Positions 35,438 through 42,840 of a stretch of 64,000 nucleotides of DNA are shown here, one piece after another. Both the position numbers and the translations under genes were made by a program. Positions within the stretch are counted from its first letter, which is position 1; every line of letters begins with the position of its first letter. Origin of the DNA: Prevotella sp. (GTDB taxonomy: Bacteria > Bacteroidota > Bacteroidia > Bacteroidales > Bacteroidaceae). A model generated the notes under the pieces. That model did no database searches. It saw nothing but the letters and a program-made list of their open reading frames with translations, and was not told the DNA's origin. The stretch spans positions 1 through 64,000 of the forward strand of contig JAEEQH010000015.1 in the NCBI GenBank assembly GCA_016285245.1. Direction: 5' to 3'.

Positions 35438-37513
35438 ATGAACACCACAGCCACGACACTACTGACAGCAATGATCGGAGCCTCCGCCTACAGCCTGGCG
35501 GCTCTGGTGACCGTGGTCTTCGTGGCCGCCATCGTCGTCAGCATCGTCAGCGTCAGACGTTTCCGCCGTAAGTCGTCAGAGACACGCCACGTCAGCCGCA
35601 TCATGGAGCACGCCATGGAGCTGGAGCACATCACCGTGTTCCGCATTATGATGGCCCACGATCACGTCGTCAATGTCCACGGCAACTACCTCCCGGAGGA
35701 GGGTGTCACCATCAGAAAACTCCTTGAGGGCATACACCCCGACGACCGTCAGGCCGTCATCTCGTTCCTGACACAGCTCAGTCAGGGACACATGGCTACG
35801 GGCGAGATTGACTTCCGTTATTGCAGCGACGGCACCCAGCAGTGGCGATACATCCACAACAGCGCCGTCAGCGAAGGACGCACGCTGCCCTATGATGTTG
35901 TCTGCACACTCAACGACGAGACCGTCAGCCGCCAGGAACGTCAGCAGGAGGAGGAGCTGGGCCGCCGCTACCGTTCCATCTTCGAGCGCTCCGTCGTCGG
36001 ACTGGCCATCTACGACCAGCACGGTATGCTGCTGGCCGCCAACGAGAATATGCGGGAAACGCTCCATATGGAGGGGGAACGCGACCCGCGCTACTATGAT
36101 GTCAGCCTTTTCAGCCGCCAGCCCTTCCACGACCTGATGGCTGCCAACGAGGTGACGGAGTATCACTTCTGCACGAAGATGGTGGTGCCCGAGAGGAATC
36201 TGAACTGCTACCTGGAGCTGCAGCTGAAACCACAGCTCGACGACCAAGGACGGGTGATGCACTACTCACTGTCCGCACGCGATGTCACCGAGGAGCGCTC
36301 GTTCTACCTGAAAAACCGCGAGAACGACGAACAGATACGCCAGGCCAATGCCGAGATACAACGCTACGAGATGGAGCTGCAGTACCTCATGGAGAAGTGC
36401 GACATGCGCGTCTGGCGCGCTTCCTTCGCAACACAGGAGGTGACCATCTACAAGGGCCTCAACCAATACGAGCGCAAATTCAGTCTGGACGAGCTACGCC
36501 ACTTCTTCGTTGACAACGAGGAGTCGCTGATATATAAGTTCTCGCACCCAGAAGAAGCATTCAGACAACCCTCCTCCCTCATACGTCATATGCGCCCCAT
36601 CTTCCACGATAGCGACGAGATGGAATGGGACCTCATCGACAGCATCCCCGTCTACGACAAGAACGGGCACATTGAGGGAACCTTCGGCGTCATCCGTAAC
36701 ATCACGCCGCTCATCGAGGCCCAGGAGCTGCTCAAGGAAGAGACACGGCGTGCCAACGACTCCACCCGTCTGAAGTCGGTATTCATGGCCAACATGACCC
36801 ACGAGATACGTACACCGCTGAACTCCATCGTCGGCTTCTCGGACCTACTGCCCATGATCGAGTCGCCCGAGGAGAAGAAGGAGATGGTGGGCGTCATCAT
36901 GAACAACTGCGATATGCTGCTGCGGCTCATCAATGACATCCTCGAGATATCCACGATGGATGGCAACGCCATCATCATCGCCCCCGAGGTGGTCGACTTC
37001 GCACAGATCTTCGACAGCCTCTGCGAGTCGCTGAAACAGCGTGTGCAGAACCCTGCCGTGGAGTTTATCAAGGAGAACCACTACACCACCCTCACCCTCT
37101 CCGTCGACCAACGCCGCATCCAGCAGGTCATCACCAACTTTGTCACCAATGCGGTGAAATATACCCAGCAGGGACACATCCGCGTAGGCTATAAGCTCCT
37201 CCCAGAAGCCCCATCAGTCCCATCAGACCCATTAGTCCCATTAGACTCATTGGACTCATTGGACCCATCCCCCCAAGAGCTCTACATCTACTGCGAGGAC
37301 ACCGGCACCGGCATCCCGAAGGAGCAGCAGCCGACGGTCTTCGAGCGTTTCGTCAAGCTGAACGACTATGTCCAGGGCACCGGCCTCGGCCTCTCCATCT
37401 GCAAGGCTATCGCCGACCGCTACGGCGGCAAGATTGGCGTCGACAGCGAAGGTCTCGGCCACGGTTCCACCTTCTGGCTCCGCATACCCCTAACTCCCCC
37501 AAATACCCCATAA
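35438..37513 (+). CDS. Kinase B: PAS sensor histidine kinase (type 2)
   Basis: 691 residues. Transmembrane segment (about 18-40), PAS-like regions (about 50-165, 180-290, 300-420), then HisKA with an intact H-box NMTHEIRTPL (His455), N-box FVTNAVKYT, G1 CEDTGTGIP and G2 GTGLGLSIC. All motifs for autophosphorylation are present. A proline/serine-rich insert (VPSDPLVPLDSLDSLDP) encoded by CCCATTAGTCCCATTAGAC-type repeats (37208-37270) interrupts the ATP-binding domain before G1; kinase F has the same class of insert at the same place. No receiver domain or HTH. Confidence 0.92.
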   Translation: MNTTATTLLTAMIGASAYSLAALVTVVFVAAIVVSIVSVRRFRRKSSETRHVSRIMEHAMELEHITVFRIMMAHDHVVNVHGNYLPEEGVTIRKLLEGIHPDDRQAVISFLTQLSQGHMATGEIDFRYCSDGTQQWRYIHNSAVSEGRTLPYDVVCTLNDETVSRQERQQEEELGRRYRSIFERSVVGLAIYDQHGMLLAANENMRETLHMEGERDPRYYDVSLFSRQPFHDLMAANEVTEYHFCTKMVVPERNLNCYLELQLKPQLDDQGRVMHYSLSARDVTEERSFYLKNRENDEQIRQANAEIQRYEMELQYLMEKCDMRVWRASFATQEVTIYKGLNQYERKFSLDELRHFFVDNEESLIYKFSHPEEAFRQPSSLIRHMRPIFHDSDEMEWDLIDSIPVYDKNGHIEGTFGVIRNITPLIEAQELLKEETRRANDSTRLKSVFMANMTHEIRTPLNSIVGFSDLLPMIESPEEKKEMVGVIMNNCDMLLRLINDILEISTMDGNAIIIAPEVVDFAQIFDSLCESLKQRVQNPAVEFIKENHYTTLTLSVDQRRIQQVITNFVTNAVKYTQQGHIRVGYKLLPEAPSVPSDPLVPLDSLDSLDPSPQELYIYCEDTGTGIPKEQQPTVFERFVKLNDYVQGTGLGLSICKAIADRYGGKIGVDSEGLGHGSTFWLRIPLTPPNTP

Positions 37514-37525
37514 CCCCCTCCTACC

Positions 37526-38761
37526 ATGATTGCATTCATCGTCATCGCCGTTCTACTCAGCATCCTCGTGTCGCTCTTCCGACGCGACTGCCTGCGGCGT
37601 GCCCAGCACTACGAAAGCGACCTGCAGAAGAAGTATGCCGAGTTGTCGGAGACAGCCCAGAAGCACCAGGTGCAGCTGTGGGCCTACGACGTGCAGCGGG
37701 GCATCTACCTGTGGCTCGACGACGAACGGAAGCAGTTCAACGAAGAACTGCCAACCGTCTTCTCACAGCACTACACACCCTCCATCTGCCAGCACATCGC
37801 ACAGACTATCCAGAGTTTCATCCGTGGCAGCGAGGAGCAGAAGAAGCTGCGCATCGGACTGAGCGTGAAGGACGGCAGCCGCCGCTACTACACCATCGAT
37901 ATGTCTGTGTTCACCCGTACGCCCGACAACGACGTGGCACTCATCATCGCCCTGCAGACCGACTTCACGGAACAGCATCTGCGCGAGACACGCAACCGTG
38001 AGACACGGCTACGCTACGAGTCCATCAAGAGCGCCCTGGAAGCCTTCGACAACATCTACACCCGCCAGGAGGCCGACGATGCCGAGGAGCTTCGACTGCT
38101 GGAGCTGCAGGAAGAGGCGAAAGGCGAGCTCACGGACTATATCAGCAAGATAGAGCTCGTCACCAAGGTCGGCGGTATGCGGATGGCCCTCTATACCCCT
38201 GACAACCACACGCTCCTTGTCATCAACGACACGGAGACCGTCCAGCTCACCGTTCCCGCCGCCCGTGCCCTGCGCTTCGTCGATAGCGGCTCCATGAAGG
38301 ACGTGCAACGGCTGTTCACCGCCATGGACCGCCGCACGCCGTCGCCCTTCGACGCCGTCGTCAAGACAGTCATCCCCCATCGCGAAGCTGCCGTCCTCTC
38401 CCTGCAGGTCAGTTTCATACCTGTCTACGAGGCTACCGTTCCTACTGGTGAACCCGGCGAAGCCCGCTCTACGCCTCGCGCCACACAACAGGTGGAGTAC
38501 TACTTCGGTATGCTCCTCGACGTCAGTCCCCTCAAGGCCATGGAACTGAAGCTGACCACCGAGACCATCCGTGCCCGACAGCTCGAAGGCAGCAAGGACA
38601 GCCTTCTGAACGACATGAACGAGAAGCTGCGCACACACCTCGACGCCATCGCCGCTGCTGCCAGCCAGCTCAAGGCGTCGGCCGCCGACGACAACTCACA
38701 GGCAGCGTCCCTGACCGCTCTCCGCGACAACGCCACCCAACTCCTGTCACTCATCTCTTAA
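37526..38761 (+). CDS. Kinase C: truncated PAS/HisKA-like protein (type 1, no ATP-binding domain)
   Basis: 411 residues. N-terminal transmembrane segment (MIAFIVIAVLLSILVSLF), a PAS-like region homologous to those of kinases A and E (YTPDNHTLLV compared with YLPDTHEVEI and YSPDTHTLLI), then YYFGMLLDVSPLKAMELKL and a decayed H-box DMNEKLRTHL, with Glu366 in place of His and His in place of the Pro. The frame ends about 45 residues later, with no HATPase_c domain. The middle PAS seen in A and E is reduced to a short linker. Not a pseudogene by frame: start, stop and spacing to D are normal. Probably a non-catalytic subunit. Confidence 0.82.
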   Translation: MIAFIVIAVLLSILVSLFRRDCLRRAQHYESDLQKKYAELSETAQKHQVQLWAYDVQRGIYLWLDDERKQFNEELPTVFSQHYTPSICQHIAQTIQSFIRGSEEQKKLRIGLSVKDGSRRYYTIDMSVFTRTPDNDVALIIALQTDFTEQHLRETRNRETRLRYESIKSALEAFDNIYTRQEADDAEELRLLELQEEAKGELTDYISKIELVTKVGGMRMALYTPDNHTLLVINDTETVQLTVPAARALRFVDSGSMKDVQRLFTAMDRRTPSPFDAVVKTVIPHREAAVLSLQVSFIPVYEATVPTGEPGEARSTPRATQQVEYYFGMLLDVSPLKAMELKLTTETIRARQLEGSKDSLLNDMNEKLRTHLDAIAAAASQLKASAADDNSQAASLTALRDNATQLLSLIS

Positions 38762-38773
38762 CGCCCGCAGTCC

Positions 38774-39976
38774 ATGAACATCATCGATACCATCATACAA
38801 CGCCTCTTCCACATCGACATCACTGGCAAGCAGGAAGCGCTGGCTACCACCCAGGACATGGGGCGGTACATTGAGGAGCACTGTAGTGCCACGGCCCTGA
38901 CCAGCCGACCGGCAAGCAGTCGTCTGGCACTCACGGGATTCAGTCTGGAGAAGGAGTTCAAGAAACTCTTCGAAGACAACGACATCGCCATGTCGTTCTA
39001 CAACAACGAGGGCTACCTCGTCGACCTCAACGACGCCATGCGCAAGCTCTGCGGCTTCGATGCCGAGGGCGAGAAGTTCTTCCGCGAGACACGTCTCTTC
39101 GACGCGCCCGTGTTCCACGACCTCGACCCCAGCCGCCGCGACAGTTTCTATACCTGCCAGCGGATGTTCTACCCGGAGCTGGGTATCAACCGTTATATAG
39201 AGGTACGCGTACAACCCACGTTCGACAAGAACGAACGGTTGCAGTACTATGCCATCACCTCCCGCGACGTCACCGAGAAGCGAAAGCGGCTTATGAAACG
39301 GCAGAAGCAGGAGGAGGAGCTGCGCGACACCGCCACGACCATCTCGCGCTACGAACGCCAACTGAACCACTTGCTCAAACACAGTAACATGTACGTCTGG
39401 CAGCTCGACATCGAGAAACAGAACATCGCCTTCACACGCTCCCTGCGTCAGCCTGACTATGTCCTCACCATCGAGGAATACCTTGACGGTCTCTCCGATG
39501 AGCATCGTCAGCTGTCGGCAGCGCGTTTTCAGGAGATGATGCGCAACCCGAAGCCGTTCAACGACCTCTATCTGTTCCGTCAGACACCCATCAACGCCAC
39601 ACCGGCGTGGTATGCCATCGACGGCATCCCCGTCACGGACGCCGAAGGGCATGTCACCTCGGCCTTCGGACTCCTGCGCGATGTCACGCAGCTCATGTCC
39701 ATCCAGCAGCAGCTGCTCAAGGAACAGCAGCGCGCCGAAGCCTCCACCGCCATGAAGACCTCTTTCCTGGACAACATGAGGCAGGAGCTGCGCACGCCGC
39801 TGAGCGCCATCATAGCCAACGCCGACCAACTGCCGTCCGTCCAGACTGCCGAGGAGCGCGCCGAGCTGCTGCATAGCATCCTCAGCGACTGTGAGCAGCT
39901 ACAGCAGGTGGGCAGCGATATTGTCACAAAGACTGCTGCCAACCAAGAGAAAGCAACCCCTACCAGTGCATCATGA
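38774..39976 (+). CDS. Kinase D: truncated PAS/HisKA-like protein (type 2, no ATP-binding domain)
   Basis: 400 residues, no clear transmembrane segment. PAS-like regions match B and F (LLKHSNMYVWQLD compared with LMEKCDMRVWRAS and LLNESEIYIWNYR). H-box reads NMRQELRTPL, with Gln337 (CAG) in place of the histidine; the rest of the box is well kept. Ends about 60 residues later without HATPase_c. The stop overlaps the start of kinase E (ATGA, 39973-39976). Lacks the first PAS and the membrane anchor of B, so it may be recruited through C or other partners. Confidence 0.82.
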   Translation: MNIIDTIIQRLFHIDITGKQEALATTQDMGRYIEEHCSATALTSRPASSRLALTGFSLEKEFKKLFEDNDIAMSFYNNEGYLVDLNDAMRKLCGFDAEGEKFFRETRLFDAPVFHDLDPSRRDSFYTCQRMFYPELGINRYIEVRVQPTFDKNERLQYYAITSRDVTEKRKRLMKRQKQEEELRDTATTISRYERQLNHLLKHSNMYVWQLDIEKQNIAFTRSLRQPDYVLTIEEYLDGLSDEHRQLSAARFQEMMRNPKPFNDLYLFRQTPINATPAWYAIDGIPVTDAEGHVTSAFGLLRDVTQLMSIQQQLLKEQQRAEASTAMKTSFLDNMRQELRTPLSAIIANADQLPSVQTAEERAELLHSILSDCEQLQQVGSDIVTKTAANQEKATPTSAS

Positions 39977-42786
39977 AGAGACTACTGACCATATTATTCC
40001 TCATAAGCGTCACGGCGACCGTCGTCTGGTCACAGGGCTCGAGAAAAGCCGCCATCACGGCACAGGACAAGTCTGATGCTGACGTTGCCACCCGTGTCTA
40101 CGATGAGGAGCACCCGCTGGTCTACGAAGATGCCTGGGACCTGTGGCCCTACGCCTTCCTCAACGACACCGGCGAGCCCGTGGGCTATAACATCGACCTG
40201 CTGGAACTCATCTTCAAGGAGCTGGACATCCCTTATAGAGTCAAGCTGAAGCCCACGAAAGACGCCCTGAACGACCTGAAAGCCGGACGTGCCGACCTAA
40301 TGTGCGGCATGGACGCCCACTTCCACAACGAGTACGCCCAGTACGGCAAGAGCGTCATCCAGATGTTCACCCACAGCGTGGTCCACTGGAAGGACGAGCC
40401 GGTAGTCATCAAGACCGTCGACGACTTGGCTCACCACCGCGTCATCGTCCATGACGGCAGCTTCAGCCATCACCTGATGATACAGCGCGGATGGGGCAAG
40501 AACGCCATCCCCTATAACGACATGCAGGAGGCAGTGCAGTACGTCCACACGAAAAGGGGGAACCAGATTGTGTGGAACACGCTGTCGCTGAAGTGGCTGC
40601 TGCACAAGTTCAACTACGATGACCTGGAGCTGACGCCGGTCGACGTGCAGCACGGAGAGTACAAGTTCATGTCGAACGACCCGCGTCTGCTGGAACAGGT
40701 AGACAGCGTCTTCACCCTGCTGAACTCCACGGGCCGTCTGCAGCCCATACAGAACAAATGGTTCTACCCCGAGCGCAAGGACACGGGCATCCCCTCGTGG
40801 GTGTGGTACGTCGTCTTGGCGCTGCTGCTGCTCATCATCCTTTTCCTCGTCTACTACGTCTCCTATCGTTTCTACGAACGGCGGATGACCAAGAACCTGC
40901 GACGCACCAACAACCGCCTGTCGCTCATTCTCAACACGAGTAATGTACACATCTGGCTGTTCAACATCGCCAAGCGGACCGTCACCAGCGTTGCCCCGAA
41001 TGGCAAGGAGACCACCATCCCCCTGTCGCCGTTCTTCTTCCTGTACTATATGCTGCCCGAAGACTACGAGCGGCTGTGCAGCGTCCTCAACGACATTGCC
41101 AGCCAGAAGAAGGAGCGCGAGTCGCTCGAGGTACGCACGACGCGTGGGAACAGCAAGGAGATACACATCTTCTCCGTCGACTTCTCGGTGATGAGACGCA
41201 ACAGGAGCGGGCGCCCCACATACATCATCGGCGCCACGACCGACGTCACGGCAGCACGGCAGCGCCAGCAGGAGCAGAAAGACACGATGCTGCGCTACCG
41301 CCACATCTTCAACTCGGCACTCGTCGACACGGTGTCCTACGACGAGAACGGCATCATCGACGACATGAACGAGAAGGCCACCAAGGCCATCTCTGGCGGC
41401 ATCGAGCGCGTCCGCAAAGCCAAGATCTCCGTCCAGAGCGTGCTGGGAGCCCCCGAGCTGTCGCTCGACGACCTGGACTACACCTATCTGACACAGATCT
41501 GCAAGTCCGGCGACACACGTCCCTTGTTCCAGTTCTTAAACCGTGACGAGCTCTACTATGAGCTGCAACTGGTACCTGTCCGCGATGACAACGGCCAACT
41601 GCTCGGCATCTACGGGACGGGGCGCAACGTCACCGAGGTGGCCAATTCTTACTCCCGTCTGCAGAAGAACATCGCGGAGCTGCAGAAGGCCACGGACGAG
41701 CTCCAGGAGTACATTCGCAACATCGACTACGTGATGAAGAATGGTGGCGTACGCATTGCCCACTATTCTCCCGACACCCATACGTTGCTCATCTACAGCG
41801 AGATAGGACACATCCAGCAGAGGCTGACGCAGACACGCCTGCTGTCGCTTGCCGCCGAGGAGTCGAAGAAGACCGCCCAGCGCATCCTGAACAACATGGA
41901 CAACCTCACCAGACAGCCCGTCAAGGCTGCCGTGAAGTCCACGCTGCGCCTCAAGGGCGACAAGTTCCTCAGCCTGTACTTCTCGTTTGTGCCGGTGTTC
42001 GATGCCGACGGCAACGTCACCGAGTACTTCGGTATGTGCCGTGACATCAGCGACCTGAAGGCTACCGAGGAGCAGCTGGCCCGCGAGACGAAGAAAGCCC
42101 AGGAGGTGGAGACGGTGAAGAACGCGTTCCTGCGCAACATGAGCTACGAGATCCGTACGCCACTGAACTCTGTGGTGGGCTTCGCCGACCTCATTGAGGA
42201 GGAGCACGACGTCGCCGACGAGCAGTTCTTCATCGAGGAGATCAAGAAGAACTCCCGCAGTCTGCTCAACCTGGTCAACAACATCCTGTTCATCTCGCGC
42301 CTCGACGCCGGCATGATCGAGTTCAAGACAGCACCCGTCGACTTCGCCGCCATCTTCGAGGGACGCTGTCAGTCAGCATGGATGGACCTCAAGCTGCCTG
42401 GTGTCGACTACATCGTCGACAACCCTTACGAGCGTCTCGTCCTCGACATCGACCAGACGAATCTGGGTGTTGTCATCGACCACATCGTCACCAACGCCGT
42501 CCAGCATACCACGTCAGGCTCCGTCCGTGCACGCTACGACTATAACGGCGAGGACCTCACCGTGTCCGTCCAGGACACCGGCACTGGCATCCCTGCCGAC
42601 CAGACGGACAAGATCTTCGACCGCTTCGTCACCATCGACAGCGATAACAGCGGCCTCGGCCTGTCCATCTGCAAGGAGGTTGTGAAACTGATGGGTGGAA
42701 AGATCCGTCTTAAGTCCGAGTATGGCAAGGGCACCATCGTCTGGGTGAGCATCCCCTGCACATGCACGGAGGTAGTGAGGAAATGA
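39973..42786 (+). CDS. Kinase E: solute-binding-domain sensor, histidine-kinase-like, Tyr at phosphosite (type 1)
   Basis: 937 residues. Signal peptide (1-20), periplasmic SBP_bac_3-like domain (about 45-260, PYAFLNDTGEPVGYNIDLLELIF), transmembrane segment (about 273-298), PAS-like regions (about 315-430, 440-555, 580-700), HisKA and HATPase_c. H-box NMSYEIRTPL has Tyr725 (TAC) in place of His. Unlike kinase A its catalytic domain looks intact: IVTNAVQHT, QDTGTGIP, SGLGLSICK. It could bind ATP and phosphorylate a partner in trans, but cannot be a canonical autophosphorylating kinase. Adjacent to F, which has a similar sensor and an intact His. Confidence 0.9.
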   Translation: MKRLLTILFLISVTATVVWSQGSRKAAITAQDKSDADVATRVYDEEHPLVYEDAWDLWPYAFLNDTGEPVGYNIDLLELIFKELDIPYRVKLKPTKDALNDLKAGRADLMCGMDAHFHNEYAQYGKSVIQMFTHSVVHWKDEPVVIKTVDDLAHHRVIVHDGSFSHHLMIQRGWGKNAIPYNDMQEAVQYVHTKRGNQIVWNTLSLKWLLHKFNYDDLELTPVDVQHGEYKFMSNDPRLLEQVDSVFTLLNSTGRLQPIQNKWFYPERKDTGIPSWVWYVVLALLLLIILFLVYYVSYRFYERRMTKNLRRTNNRLSLILNTSNVHIWLFNIAKRTVTSVAPNGKETTIPLSPFFFLYYMLPEDYERLCSVLNDIASQKKERESLEVRTTRGNSKEIHIFSVDFSVMRRNRSGRPTYIIGATTDVTAARQRQQEQKDTMLRYRHIFNSALVDTVSYDENGIIDDMNEKATKAISGGIERVRKAKISVQSVLGAPELSLDDLDYTYLTQICKSGDTRPLFQFLNRDELYYELQLVPVRDDNGQLLGIYGTGRNVTEVANSYSRLQKNIAELQKATDELQEYIRNIDYVMKNGGVRIAHYSPDTHTLLIYSEIGHIQQRLTQTRLLSLAAEESKKTAQRILNNMDNLTRQPVKAAVKSTLRLKGDKFLSLYFSFVPVFDADGNVTEYFGMCRDISDLKATEEQLARETKKAQEVETVKNAFLRNMSYEIRTPLNSVVGFADLIEEEHDVADEQFFIEEIKKNSRSLLNLVNNILFISRLDAGMIEFKTAPVDFAAIFEGRCQSAWMDLKLPGVDYIVDNPYERLVLDIDQTNLGVVIDHIVTNAVQHTTSGSVRARYDYNGEDLTVSVQDTGTGIPADQTDKIFDRFVTIDSDNSGLGLSICKEVVKLMGGKIRLKSEYGKGTIVWVSIPCTCTEVVRK

Positions 42787-42795
42787 AACGAGGCT

Positions 42796-42840
42796 TTGCC
42801 TCTAATTGACAATCGACAATTGATAATTGATAATAGGAAA
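42796..42840. repeat. TTGACAATCGACAATTGATAATT repeat run before kinase F
   Basis: An AT-rich run of TTGATAATTGATAAT-type units fills the E-F gap. An upstream in-frame TTG would add repeat-encoded residues (IDNRQLIIDNRK) and is not used as the start. Confidence 0.65.

Noticed and set aside
37526..39976. Kinases C and D as frameshifted pseudogenes of one kinase
   Set aside because: Each has its own start, stop and distinct paralogous type, and no HATPase_c remnant is found in other frames between them.
34745..42147. His-to-Tyr changes in kinases A and E as sequencing errors
   Set aside because: Both are a full TAC codon in the shared context AACATGAGCTACGAGATCCG in separate genes, and the third type 1 member also lacks His, so an error is unlikely.
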